Assembly: GCA_963769665.1 (NCBI GenBank)
Contig: CAVYMQ010000003.1
Span: forward strand, 1,302,001-1,366,000
Length of the DNA: 64,000 nt
DNA from: JACCTU01 sp963769665
GTDB lineage: Bacteria; Actinomycetota; Thermoleophilia; Gaiellales; Gaiellaceae
Direction: 5' to 3'
The translations under genes and the position numbers were made by a program. The number at the start of each line of letters is the position of its first letter. Position 1 is the stretch's first letter. Below are positions 35,489 to 43,866 of the stretch, piece after piece. The notes beneath the pieces are model-generated. The model had not been told where the DNA came from. It searched no databases and saw only the letters and a program-made list of their open reading frames with translations.

Positions 35489-36045
35489 TCGGCCTTCTCG
35501 GCGGCGCGTTCAACCCGCCGCACTACGGCCACCTCGAGCTCGCGCGGCGCGCGCTCGACGAGTTCGACCTCGAGCGGCTCGACGTGCTCGTGAGCGGCGA
35601 CCCCGCACACAAGGAGGTCGACTGCCCGGTCGACGTTCGGGTCGAGCTCGCGAAGCTCGCGTTCGCGGATCTCCCGCGCACGAGCGTCCAGGCGGACCCC
35701 TATCGCTACACGATCGACCGGCTCAGGGCCGAGCCTCCGCCCGCCGACACGATCTTCCTGATGGGCGCCGATCAGTACCGCGACTTCACGACCTGGAAGG
35801 AGCCTGACGCGGTGGTCGAGCACGTGCAGCTCGGTGTCGCGACGCGCGCAGGGATCGACCGGCCGCCGCTGCTTCCCGATCACGAGGGCCGCGTCCGCTT
35901 CTTCGAAATCGACTCGCCCCCGATCGCGTCGAGCGACCTGCGAGCCCGCGCGCGGCGAGGCGAGTCGCTCGACGGGCTCGTTCCGGACGCCGTCGCGGCC
36001 GAGATCGCGCGCCGGGGGCTGTACCGCGGACCGGCGCTACACTGA
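35485..36045 (+). CDS. nadD: nicotinate-nucleotide adenylyltransferase
   Basis: 186 aa. GGAFNPPHYGH is the nucleotidyltransferase HxGH motif; PIASSDLRARARRG is the ISSTxxR-like motif; FLMGADQYRDFTTWKE is typical. It adenylates NaMN in NAD synthesis. GTG start overlaps obgE. Its stop TGA (36043-36045) is in the same frame as rsfS downstream. Confidence 0.95.
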   Translation: MIGLLGGAFNPPHYGHLELARRALDEFDLERLDVLVSGDPAHKEVDCPVDVRVELAKLAFADLPRTSVQADPYRYTIDRLRAEPPPADTIFLMGADQYRDFTTWKEPDAVVEHVQLGVATRAGIDRPPLLPDHEGRVRFFEIDSPPIASSDLRARARRGESLDGLVPDAVAAEIARRGLYRGPALH

Positions 36046-36075
36046 CGTCGCCGTTCTACGAGGAGACCTGACCGC

Positions 36076-36432
36076 CTGACCCCGCTCGAGCAAGCCCGCC
36101 GCATCGCCGGCATCGCCCAGGACAAGCTGGCGCGCGACGTCGTCATCCTCGACATGCGGCCGGTGTGCACCTACACCGACTTCTTCGTCATCGCCACGGG
36201 CCAGAACCCGAGGCAGGTCACCTCGATCTACGAAGAGGTGCGCGAGCGCCTGAAGAAGGACGCGCGCACGATCCCGCACACCGCCGACGGCACGCGCGAG
36301 GCGAGCTGGATCGTCGCGGACTACCTCGACGTCGTTCTGCACGTCTTCACGCCGGACGCCCGGATGTACTACAAGCTCGAGGACCTGTGGGACGACGTGC
36401 CGAGCGTCGAGGTCGAAGCCGCAGCTGTCTAG
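36076..36432 (+). CDS. rsfS: ribosome silencing factor RsfS with CTG start
   Basis: Ribosome-dissociation factor binding L14. Family homology starts with LEQARRIAGIAQDKLARDVVILDM, then TDFFVIATGQNPRQV, and ends in RMYYKLEDLW, giving about 118 aa. The first ATG (36154) would delete a conserved N-terminal helix and strand. Upstream of it there is no ATG, GTG or TTG back to the nadD stop, so the best start is CTG 36076 behind AGGAG (36061-36065, spacing 10). The frame is contiguous with nadD through its TGA. Confidence 0.85.
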   Translation: MTPLEQARRIAGIAQDKLARDVVILDMRPVCTYTDFFVIATGQNPRQVTSIYEEVRERLKKDARTIPHTADGTREASWIVADYLDVVLHVFTPDARMYYKLEDLWDDVPSVEVEAAAV

Positions 36433-36488
36433 AAAGGCGTAGTCCGTTTAGGCAACGGCGCGTCCTGGGCTCTTCCTAGACTGATGGG

Positions 36489-37012
36489 ATGAGGCCGGGT
36501 CAAAGAGGAGAGATCGCCGAGGCGGCGATCGCGTTCGAAGCGACCAAGCTCCACGTTGGCGTCTTCAGGCCGATAACCGAGTCGCGCTACGACCTGATCT
36601 TCGACACAGGGTCACGGTTGCTACGGGTCCAGTGCAAGTCCGCCGCGCACCAGGGCGATGTGGTCATCATCGTTGCCGATCATGTCGACGAAGCGGCAAC
36701 GGCTACGTCAACCGCGTCTATACGTGCGAAGAGACCGACATCATCGCGGCGTACTGCCACGACACTGGCGTCTCGTACCTGCTCCCGCCGGACGTCTTCG
36801 AAGGGCGTGCGGCGCTGCAGTTACGCCTCAGTCCCTCGAAAAACAACCAGCGCATCGGGATCAACTGGGCTGCCGATTTCGAGTTCGCGGCTACACTCTC
36901 AGCGCTCGGGGCCATAGCTCAGCTGGGAGAGCGCCTGCGTGGCACGCAGGAGGTCGCCGGTTCGAGCCCGGCTGGCTCCACCTCGAGAGGTCCACCGCCG
37001 GACGAGGTCTAG
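36489..37012 (+). pseudogene. frameshifted group I intron-type PD-(D/E)XK endonuclease
   Basis: The first frame reads QRGEIAEAAIAFEATKLHVGVF and RYDLIFDTGSRLLRVQCKSA, with the D35 and Q48-x-K50 active site typical of this nuclease family (PDDEXK_5-like). Near nt 36670-36680 homology moves to another frame (-1): GNGYVNRVYTCEETDIIAAYC, then RLSPSKNNQRIGINWAADFEF. No convincing slippery heptamer is visible, so decay by a 1-nt indel is likelier than recoding. The second frame continues through tRNA-Ala(GGC) and stops at 37012. Probably a free-standing mobile nuclease remnant. Confidence 0.72.
36908..36980 (+). tRNA. tRNA-Ala(GGC)
   Basis: GGGGCCA (36908-36914) pairs with TGGCTCC (36973-36979) including the Ala identity pair G3-U70; discriminator A36980. 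The anticodon stem CCTGC/GCAGG carries loop GTGGCAC, anticodon GGC. CCA is not encoded. The upstream nuclease reading frame overlaps it. Confidence 0.97.
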
Positions 37013-37234
37013 GACTCTGAGCGGCGGCCGCGGCTCGTCACGGCGCCGCCGTGGTCGTGGGCCGAGGGAGGACTCAGGGACAGGCCCTCTAAGACAGAAC
37101 CGCAAGTTTTCGCATTTTGCGGAGTCTTGTAGGTCATGGAAGCCCTCCACGCGAGTCGCCCCTGATGCTGTCCTGGCTCGACCACGCCCACACGACCGCC
37201 GAGGAGCGCCGCTTGGAGGCGCTGCTCGGGAGAG
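37013..37234. other. intergenic stretch after tRNA-Ala
   Basis: 222 bp without a convincing gene. It includes CCGCAA...TTGCGG (about 37100-37122), a short hairpin with an AT-rich loop. A plus-strand ATG at 37163 opens about 35 codons but runs into the sigma-factor coding region and has no Shine-Dalgarno, so I do not call it. Confidence 0.4.
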
Positions 37235-38278
37235 TCAGGCGGCTGTTCGAAGCGCTTCGATCTCGCGGTTGACCGCGAGGCGCTCCAGCGCCGCTGCCTC
37301 GATCTGCCGGACGCGCTCTCGCGTGAGCCCGAGCCTGCGCCCGATCTCCTCGAGCGACCTCGGCTCCTCGGCGCCGTCGAGCCCGTAGCGCAGGCGAAGC
37401 ACCTCGCGCTCGCGCTCGGGGAGCTTCTCGACCGCCCGGTGGAGCGTTTCCTGCTCGAGGCTGACCTCGACCTCTTCCTCGAAGTCACTGCGTTCGTCCT
37501 TGAAGAGGTCGCCGAAGGTCGAGTCGCCCTCCGCGCCGATCGGCTTGTCGAGGCTCGTCACCGCGCGCGCCGCCTGTCGAACCTCGCGCACCTGCTTGAG
37601 CGGGAGCTTCGAGGCCTCTGCGACTTCCTCTTCGGTGGGCGGTCGGCCGAGCTTCGCGGTCAGGTCGCGCTCGGCGCGCGCGATCTTCGTCTCGCGCTCG
37701 ACGATGTGGACGGGGATGCGAATCGTGCGCGACTTGTTGGCGACGCCGCGCTGCACCGCCTGGCGGATCCACCAGGTCGCGTACGTCGAGAACTTGAAGC
37801 CGCGGCGCCAGTCGAACTTCTCGACCGCGCGGATCAGGCCGATGATCCCTTCCTGGATCAGGTCGAGCAGCGAGAGCCCGTGGCCCTGGTACTTCTTCGC
37901 GATCGAGACGACGAGCCGGAGGTTCGAGTTGACCATCAGGTCCTTCGCGTCCTTGTCGCCGCGCTCGATGCGCTTCGCGAGCTCGACCTCTTCGGCCGCC
38001 GTGAGCAGCGTGTAGCGGCCGGCCTCGTTCAGGAAGAGCTGGAGCGCGTCGGTGGTCGCGGTCGCGAGATCGCCGTTCACGTAGACGGCGTCCCCGGCCC
38101 GCTCCTTCGCGCAGTCGTCGGTCAACTCGATCCCGCGCTCGTCGAGCTCGGCGTGGAGCGCCTCGAGCTGCTCCTCGCCCAGGTCGTGCTCTTGGACGAA
38201 CTCGGCGAACGCGGAGAGGTTGAGGCACCCCTCCTCCTCGCCTCGCGCGATCAGCGTTTGGATCGACTCGGTCGCCAT
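37235..38278 (-). CDS. RNA polymerase principal-type sigma-70 factor
   Basis: 347 aa. An N-terminal region 1.1-like acidic part (1-75) precedes region 1.2 (DALQLFLNEAGRYTLLTAAEEVELAKRIE), region 2 (LRLVVSIAKKYQGHGLSLLDLIQEGIIGLIRAVEKFD; KFSTYATWWIRQAVQR with 2.4), region 3, and region 4 ending in RSLEEIGRRLGLTRERVRQIEAAALERL. This is a RpoD/HrdB-like group 1 or 2 sigma. Principal sigmas of actinobacteria are often longer, so a group 2 role (SigB/HrdB paralogue) is possible. ATG 38278. Confidence 0.92.
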   Translation of the reverse strand: MATESIQTLIARGEEEGCLNLSAFAEFVQEHDLGEEQLEALHAELDERGIELTDDCAKERAGDAVYVNGDLATATTDALQLFLNEAGRYTLLTAAEEVELAKRIERGDKDAKDLMVNSNLRLVVSIAKKYQGHGLSLLDLIQEGIIGLIRAVEKFDWRRGFKFSTYATWWIRQAVQRGVANKSRTIRIPVHIVERETKIARAERDLTAKLGRPPTEEEVAEASKLPLKQVREVRQAARAVTSLDKPIGAEGDSTFGDLFKDERSDFEEEVEVSLEQETLHRAVEKLPEREREVLRLRYGLDGAEEPRSLEEIGRRLGLTRERVRQIEAAALERLAVNREIEALRTAA

Positions 38279-38458
38279 CGGTAGCTCTCTTCCCGTAATC
38301 CTCCGGCCCTAACGCTCAGGCTCTGCCGGCGAGGCGAGTTCACCTCTTCCTTACAACGGTGGACTGATCGTTTCGGTTTTGGCACAGAGGCGTTTCCCAC
38401 CCGTCACGGGTGCGTGTCTAGCGTCGGCGGGGTGGTCGAACAGGAAGGCGAGTAACGC
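38279..38458. other. divergent spacer, sigma factor / secreted protein
   Basis: 180 bp presumably holding promoters for both genes. AGGAAGG (about 38441-38447) is the likely Shine-Dalgarno of the plus-strand secreted protein. It is comparatively A/T-rich around TTACAACGGTGG and CGTTTCGGTTTTGG. No promoter consensus could be assigned with confidence. Confidence 0.4.
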
Positions 38459-40204
38459 ATGTTGCACCGAATCACCAAGAACACGTTCATGGCGCTGTTG
38501 ATCGCGGCTTTGGCCGGCAGCTTCGGCGCTTCAGGGGGATCGGCGGGCGCGGGCCCAATGCCAGAGCCGGACCCTGAGCACGCTTGCCTCAGCTCGATTT
38601 CCGATTCCGACCCGGAGGAAGTGTGCCCGCTGCCTCGTGTTTCCATCTGGGCGTCACCGCAGACGGTGGCAGCGGGTGCGACCACGACCTTGCAGTGGAC
38701 CACCGAGAATGCGTGGAGCTGCTGGGCATCGGGAGGCCCGTGGGCGGGGACCAAGGGCGCGGTTTCGTCCGAGGTCGTAGGACCGATCAACTCGGCAACG
38801 ACGTTCAGTCTCACCTGCAGCAACGACACAGGCACGGGCACGGGGAGCACGTCCGTCGCGGTCAGCTCACCGCCGCCAGCGCCGTGCTGCGAGCCTCCAC
38901 CACCCCCGCCTCCGCCTCCTCCGCCTCCTCCGCCTCCGCCGGCAACAGGATCGGTCGTGACCTTGCCGGCTACGAACATCACAACCGACTCCGCGATTCT
39001 CCACGGCACCGTCAACCCAGGCGGTCTGGACACGGGAGCCGCCTGGCAAGGGCAGTACAACAACCCGGCCTTCTCCGGACCGCGAACAGACAGAGTCATC
39101 CCCGTGGGAGCCGGCACCGCGGCCGTGCCAGTCGACACCACGGCCTACGGTCTCGACCCTGCGGCCTATGGCCTGTCGCGCAACAACCCGTGGTACTTCC
39201 GCCTGTGTGCCACCAACGCCGCCGGCACCACTTGCGGCGGCACCGTGGCCTTTTGCATGTCGAGCGCAACGGCGTGCAACTACGCACCGATCCCACCGCC
39301 CTGCCTGAGCGGAGCCCAAGGCGCAGCGGTCGGCCCGTCACCCTCGACCGGAGTGGTTTCGATTGAGGATCCGTTCTCGATTCGGGTTGTCGGCGTTGGA
39401 GGGTCAGCTACTAGCTCGGTAGACAGCATCGGCACCACCACCGACTGCACACCGCCACCTCCGCCGCCCCCGAGCTGTAGCGGAGCCGTCATCCTCTACC
39501 AGTACGTCAACTTCGGTGGACGCTGCTGGAGCTTTGGCGTGGGTGAAACCGCGTACGTGGGAGGCGCCGCCAACGACCAGGCATCGTCAATCAAGGTCGC
39601 GGACGGTTACATCGCGACGTTGTTCACGGACGCGAACTACGGCGGCGGCTGGGCCAACACGGTGACCTCGGGTGATCCGACGGGGTGGAGCGGTGTCGGC
39701 AACGACTCCGTCTCATCGCTCGTTGTCCAACCGACCGCGCCAGACTCGACCTACGACCGGGGGAGCCAAGTTCAGACGGAGACATACCCCGAGAGGTTCC
39801 TCCTCGTCAGCACCGGCTGTGCCCGAGTCGGGGACGGTCTTGGCTGGAAGAGCCTGGTCAGAAGCAGGGAGTGGACGCTCGCTCTGCGTGTCTCGTTCTG
39901 CTGGAACGGGAACAAGATCACGATGCTCTGGGCACGAGAGGTCGTGGCGACGACGAATCGGCTCCCGTTCCCCCTCTACTACGTTCAGGGGTGGGAGAGC
40001 AGTTTCAACCTCCAGGCCGGTGAAGAGGGTTACGCATCGACAGTCGTACGGGCTGACGCAACCTTCAAACTCTGCGCCTTCAAGTACGGGTGTCTGGCGC
40101 CTCATCAGCCCTGGATTCGTGTCGCGCTGTCCCGCGGTGGCTCGGCAATCTGCACGACGAGCCAGGAGCCCAAGGCACACAACTGCGCTCGTTGGTCGGC
40201 CTAA
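38459..40204 (+). CDS. secreted multidomain protein with polyproline linkers and crystallin-like fold
   Basis: 581 aa. Signal peptide (NTFMALLIAALAGSFGASG), then a Cys-containing beta domain (about 50-140), a run of 16 prolines (nt 38894-38941), and an FnIII-like domain (TNITTDSAILHGTVNPGG; NNPWYFRLCATNAAGTTCGG). A second Pro run and a beta/gamma-crystallin Greek-key pair follow (about 345-430: ILYQYVNFGGRCWSFGVGE, ATLFTDANYGGGWANTV). A C-terminal Cys-rich domain has no recognised family. Codon use is less GC-biased than in neighbours, which suggests a younger or acquired gene. Likely a cell-surface or released Ca-binding adhesin-type protein (inference). Confidence 0.8.
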   Translation: MLHRITKNTFMALLIAALAGSFGASGGSAGAGPMPEPDPEHACLSSISDSDPEEVCPLPRVSIWASPQTVAAGATTTLQWTTENAWSCWASGGPWAGTKGAVSSEVVGPINSATTFSLTCSNDTGTGTGSTSVAVSSPPPAPCCEPPPPPPPPPPPPPPPPATGSVVTLPATNITTDSAILHGTVNPGGLDTGAAWQGQYNNPAFSGPRTDRVIPVGAGTAAVPVDTTAYGLDPAAYGLSRNNPWYFRLCATNAAGTTCGGTVAFCMSSATACNYAPIPPPCLSGAQGAAVGPSPSTGVVSIEDPFSIRVVGVGGSATSSVDSIGTTTDCTPPPPPPPSCSGAVILYQYVNFGGRCWSFGVGETAYVGGAANDQASSIKVADGYIATLFTDANYGGGWANTVTSGDPTGWSGVGNDSVSSLVVQPTAPDSTYDRGSQVQTETYPERFLLVSTGCARVGDGLGWKSLVRSREWTLALRVSFCWNGNKITMLWAREVVATTNRLPFPLYYVQGWESSFNLQAGEEGYASTVVRADATFKLCAFKYGCLAPHQPWIRVALSRGGSAICTTSQEPKAHNCARWSA

Positions 40205-40214
40205 GGGAGGATTG

Positions 40215-40361
40215 ATGGCGTTGCCCAAGCCCACTCTCTGGCGTGTGGTCCTGATTGTTCTCGTCGTCGTGGCGGTGAGTTTCCTCCTGCTACTGCTGTT
40301 CGACCTCGGGGATCAGGTGCCCATCCCGAGGGAAGAAATCGTCGACCCCACGATCCCCTAG
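40215..40361 (+). CDS. 48-aa single-pass membrane peptide
   Basis: ATG 40215 follows a GGGAGG Shine-Dalgarno, 10 nt after the secreted protein's stop. ALPKPTLWR is followed by a strong transmembrane helix (about 10-31, Val/Leu-rich) and an acidic tail (DLGDQVPIPREEIVDP). It is likely co-transcribed with the secreted protein and might anchor or assist it; the function is unknown. Confidence 0.68.
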   Translation: MALPKPTLWRVVLIVLVVVAVSFLLLLLFDLGDQVPIPREEIVDPTIP

Positions 40362-40420
40362 CGGTGCTGCGACTCGGCACGGGGAGGTCGGCGTGAGGCT
40401 CGTTCGCGTACAATCGCCGC

Positions 40421-40663
40421 ATGGGCACCGCCGCGTGGGAGCTCATCTTCATGATGCTCGTGCTGAAGTTGCCGATCCTCTATCTCATCGGGGTCGTCTG
40501 GTGGGCGGTTCGTTCGTCGCCCGACCCCTTCGCGCCCGCGGAGCTCGTGCGCGCGGCCCACGATGACTCGCCGCACGGCCCCGCCGACCCTTGCGCCTGG
40601 CGCGTTCACCGCCGGCCGATCCGCCCGCGCCCGCGCGTCGCGACCCGAGGAGCACGGCGTTGA
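40421..40663 (+). CDS. 80-aa small membrane protein
   Basis: A hydrophobic N-terminal helix (about 5-29, ELIFMMLVLKLPILYLIGVVWWAV) is followed by an acidic then basic Arg/Pro-rich tail. The stop overlaps the next gene's TTG start (TTGA), indicating a two-gene unit upstream of the 2-oxoglutarate dehydrogenase. The family is not recognised. Confidence 0.65.
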   Translation: MGTAAWELIFMMLVLKLPILYLIGVVWWAVRSSPDPFAPAELVRAAHDDSPHGPADPCAWRVHRRPIRPRPRVATRGARR

Positions 40664-40920
40664 GCGCCCATGAGCTCGACCGGCGCGGTCCCGCCGAGAC
40701 ACTCGCGGGCTACATGTCGGCTGCGGCGATCTTCCTCGCCGTGATGGCGCTTGCCTATCGGCCGCTCGTGCTCGCGCTGTGCGCGCTCGTGCTCAGCCTC
40801 ACCGCGACTGCAATCGGCGGACGCTGGGGCAAGCTGCACGCGATCGCCGTGGGCGCCGCAACCGTCGGCTTCATCTTCGGGATGTCGATCGCCGTGGTCA
40901 CGGGCCGCCCCCTCTTCTGA
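40660..40920 (+). CDS. 86-aa membrane protein, two to three helices
   Basis: TTG 40660 has GAGGAG 8-13 nt upstream and overlaps the preceding stop. After a short polar N-terminus (SAHELDRRGPAETLAGYM) come three hydrophobic stretches (about 18-34, 36-51, 58-80) with Gly-rich turns. It lies 22 nt before the sucA/kgd start. Function unknown. Confidence 0.68.
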   Translation: MSAHELDRRGPAETLAGYMSAAAIFLAVMALAYRPLVLALCALVLSLTATAIGGRWGKLHAIAVGAATVGFIFGMSIAVVTGRPLF

Positions 40921-40942
40921 GGCTGCTGCTACAACAAGCACT

Positions 40943-43765
40943 GTGAGTGCGTTCGACGTCGATGGACTGAACGCCGGCTACGCGCGGGCGCTCCTCGACG
41001 AGTACCTCGAGAACCCCGAGGCGGTCCCGTCGGAGTGGAGGAGCCTGTTCGAGAGCGGCGACAGCGAGCTCGTGGCGACGCATCCCGGGTTGCTGAAGCT
41101 CCTCGAGACGCTCCAAACCGACGGGAACGGCGCCTCGGCGGAAACCGCGGCACAACGTGCACCGGCGGCCGCGGCCGAGCCCGCCGACGACGTGCTCCTC
41201 GGAGGCGTCGCAGCGGCGATGGCGCTCGTCAAGGCGCACCGCATGCACGGCCACCTCGCCGCGAGGCTCGACCCGCTCGGCTCGGAGGCGGTCGGCGACC
41301 CGGCGCTCGAGCCCGAACGACTCGAGCCGCCGCTCACCCCGGAGCTCCAGGCGCGGATCCCGGCGCACTACCTGCGCCTCTACGTCCCGGGCGAGACGCT
41401 CGCGGATGCACTGCCCGCGTTGCACGAGACCTACTGCGGGACGATCGCCTACGAGATCGAGCACATCTCCGACCACGAAGAGCGCGTCTGGTTGCGGCAG
41501 GCCATCGAGTCGGGCCGCTACCGGCAGCCGCTCTCCGCCGAGGAGAAGCGCAGCCTGCTCGAGCGGCTCACCGAGGTGCAGGTCTTCGAGCGTTATCTCC
41601 AGCGCGCGTTCCTCGGCCAGAAGCAGTTCTCGATCGAGGGCCTCGACTCACTCGTGCCCCTGCTCGACGAGACCGTCGAGCTCGCCGCGGAAAGCGGCAC
41701 GCACCGAATCGTGCTCGGCATGGCGCATCGCGGTCGTCTGAACGTGATCGTGCACACGCTCGGCCTCCCGTATGAGTACGTGCTCGTCGAGTTCGAAGGC
41801 GAGCGGACGATCGACGCTGTGGTCTCCGATCCCGAAGGCGGCACCGGCGACGTGAAGTACCACCTCGGCGCCGACGCGACACGCTCGACGCGTTCGGGTG
41901 AGATCCAGCTCACGCTCGCGTCGAACCCGAGTCATCTCGAGGCCGTCGACCCCGTCGTCGAGGGGATGACACGCGCGGAGCAAACCGACCGCGGCACGCG
42001 CAAGGGTCTCGCCGACCCGGGCGTCGGGCTGCCGGTGTTGATCCACGGCGACGCGGCGTTCCCCGCGCAAGGGGTCGTCGCCGAGACGCTCAACCTTCAG
42101 GCGCTGCGCGGCTACTCGACCGGCGGCACGCTCCACGTGATCGCGAACAACCAGGTCGGCTTCACGACCGACCCCGGCGACGCCCGCTCGACCCGCCACT
42201 CGAGCGATCTCGCGAAAGGCTTCGACGTGCCGATCATCCACGTCAACTCAGACGACCCCGAGGCGGCGCTCTCGGCCGCGCGGCTCGCGACGGCGTTTCG
42301 CCGCCGTTTCTGCCACGACGTCGTGATCGACCTCGTCGGTTACCGGCGGCACGGCCACAACGAGCAGGACGAAGCGGCGTATACGCAGCCGCTGATGGCG
42401 CAGCTGATCGCGCGTCACCCGCCCGTGCGCGAGCTCTACGCGAAACAACTCGTCGAGGAAGGCGTCCTGACCGACGACGAGGCGCAACAGCTGGTCGCGT
42501 CCGCGGAAGCGAAGCTGAAGGACGCCCACGAGCGTCTTCGCGCCACGATCGGCAAGCCGGCACCCGAGCGCGACGGGCGGATCCCGCGCTCGAGCTCCGC
42601 TCCCGTGATCACGGCGGTCGCAGCGGACCGGCTCAGCGAGCTGAACAACGAGCTGCTCACCGTGCCCGACGACTTCACCGTGCACCCGAAGCTGATGAAG
42701 CAGCTGCTGCGACGCGGCGAAGGGCTCGGCGCGGGCGGCATCGACTGGGGGCATGCCGAGGCGCTCGCGTTCGCATCGCTGCTCGTCGAAGGCATCCCGA
42801 TCAGGCTGACCGGTCAGGACACGGAGCGCGGGACGTTCTCACATCGTCAAATCGTCCTGCACGACGCGGAGAACGGCGGCGTCTACTCGCCGATCCAGCA
42901 CCTACCCGACGGCAGCGCGTCGTTCGAGGTCTTCAACTCGCCGCTCTCCGAGTACGCGGCAGTCGGCTTCGAGTACGGCTACTCGGTCGCCGCGCCGGAG
43001 GCGCTCGTGCTCTGGGAGGCGCAGTTCGGTGACTTCGTCAACGGCGCGCAGATCGCCATCGACCAGTTCATCGTCGCCGGGCTCTCGAAGTGGGGCCAGA
43101 CTTCGCGCCTGACGCTGCTGCTCCCCCATGGGTACGAGGGGAACGGCCCCGAGCATTCGAGCGCCCGCCTCGAGCGGTTCCTCCAGCTCGCCGCGCAGGA
43201 GAACATCCGGATCGTCAACCCGACGACCGCCGCACAATCCTTCCATCTGCTCCGCCGCCAGGCGCTCGACCCGGCGGCGCGCCCGCTCATCGTGATGACC
43301 CCGAAGGGGCTGCTGCGCCTCCGCGCTGCGATGAGCTCACTCGAGGACCTGAGCGACGGTGCGTTCCGTCCGGTGATCGACGACTCGGAGACCGACCACT
43401 CGAAGGCGCGCCGGCTCGTCCTTGCCACCGGCAAGCTCTACTACGACATCGTCGGCCACGAGGCTCGGGCTGCCGCGAGCGATGTCGCGGTCGCGCGCAT
43501 CGAGCAGCTCTACCCGTTCCCGGCCGACGAAGCCGCCGAGCTCGTGCGCGGCTACAGGGCGCTCGAGGAGATCATCTGGGCGCAGGAGGAGCCGCAGAAC
43601 ATGGGCGCGTGGCGTGCGATCCGGCACCGCCTCGAAGACGCGGCCTCGGTGGTGGATCTGCCGGTCCGCTTCGTCGGACGCCCGTGGCGGGCGAGCCCCA
43701 GCGAGGGCTACCCGACCGCCCACCTGCGCGAGCAGGACCGGATCGTCCGCGAAGCGCTCACCTAG
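40943..43765 (+). CDS. sucA: 2-oxoglutarate dehydrogenase E1 component (SucA/Kgd type)
   Basis: 940-aa thiamine-diphosphate enzyme of the TCA cycle. The N-terminal E1 segment has NAGYARALLDEYLENPEAVPSEW. The ThDP core includes GMAHRGRLNVIVHTLG, SNPSHLEAVDPVVEG, HGDAAFPAQGVVAETLNL, YRRHGHNEQDEAAYTQP, LTGQDTERGTFSHRQ and LLPHGYEGNGPEHSSAR. Unlike mycobacterial Kgd, there is no fused E2-like acyltransferase domain at the N-terminus, only the short region of about 100 aa. GTG start 40943. A dispersed element lies 3 nt after the stop, oriented for the opposite strand. Confidence 0.95.
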   Translation: MSAFDVDGLNAGYARALLDEYLENPEAVPSEWRSLFESGDSELVATHPGLLKLLETLQTDGNGASAETAAQRAPAAAAEPADDVLLGGVAAAMALVKAHRMHGHLAARLDPLGSEAVGDPALEPERLEPPLTPELQARIPAHYLRLYVPGETLADALPALHETYCGTIAYEIEHISDHEERVWLRQAIESGRYRQPLSAEEKRSLLERLTEVQVFERYLQRAFLGQKQFSIEGLDSLVPLLDETVELAAESGTHRIVLGMAHRGRLNVIVHTLGLPYEYVLVEFEGERTIDAVVSDPEGGTGDVKYHLGADATRSTRSGEIQLTLASNPSHLEAVDPVVEGMTRAEQTDRGTRKGLADPGVGLPVLIHGDAAFPAQGVVAETLNLQALRGYSTGGTLHVIANNQVGFTTDPGDARSTRHSSDLAKGFDVPIIHVNSDDPEAALSAARLATAFRRRFCHDVVIDLVGYRRHGHNEQDEAAYTQPLMAQLIARHPPVRELYAKQLVEEGVLTDDEAQQLVASAEAKLKDAHERLRATIGKPAPERDGRIPRSSSAPVITAVAADRLSELNNELLTVPDDFTVHPKLMKQLLRRGEGLGAGGIDWGHAEALAFASLLVEGIPIRLTGQDTERGTFSHRQIVLHDAENGGVYSPIQHLPDGSASFEVFNSPLSEYAAVGFEYGYSVAAPEALVLWEAQFGDFVNGAQIAIDQFIVAGLSKWGQTSRLTLLLPHGYEGNGPEHSSARLERFLQLAAQENIRIVNPTTAAQSFHLLRRQALDPAARPLIVMTPKGLLRLRAAMSSLEDLSDGAFRPVIDDSETDHSKARRLVLATGKLYYDIVGHEARAAASDVAVARIEQLYPFPADEAAELVRGYRALEEIIWAQEEPQNMGAWRAIRHRLEDAASVVDLPVRFVGRPWRASPSEGYPTAHLREQDRIVREALT

Positions 43766-43850
43766 CTACGCGCGTCGCGAATCCGCTCGCGCGGATCCGC
43801 GACGCGCGAAGACCCCTAAAGGCGGCCGCTTCGCGGCCGCGGCCGTAGCG
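43766..43850 (-). repeat. dispersed two-hairpin element, copy E (longest stems)
   Basis: On the minus strand GCGGCCGC-GAA-GCGGCCGC (43840-43822) is hairpin 1. The linker CCTTTAGGGGTCTT matches copies A and C. Hairpin 2 has about 16 paired bases (CGCGTCGCGGATCCGC with its partner) capped by GCGA. It starts 26 nt after the stop of the 57-aa minus-strand gene and reaches the sucA stop from the other side. Confidence 0.87.
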
Positions 43851-43866
43851 ACTTACATCGAGCCTC

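Noticed and set aside
36660..36690. Programmed -1 frameshift in the nuclease gene
   Set aside because: No X-XXY-YYZ slippery heptamer or clear stimulatory hairpin was found at the junction, so decay is more likely.
36899..37150. 83-codon minus-strand frame over tRNA-Ala
   Set aside because: Its SRARTGDLLRATQALSQLSYGP stretch is the usual translation of a tRNA complement, not a protein.
37163..37270. 35-codon plus-strand ORF before the sigma factor end
   Set aside because: No Shine-Dalgarno and it overlaps the sigma-factor coding region; not convincing as a gene.
38894..38941. Tandem CCT/CCG repeat that might be a CRISPR or minisatellite
   Set aside because: It is the codon run for 16 prolines inside a gene; there are no spacers or direct repeat units.
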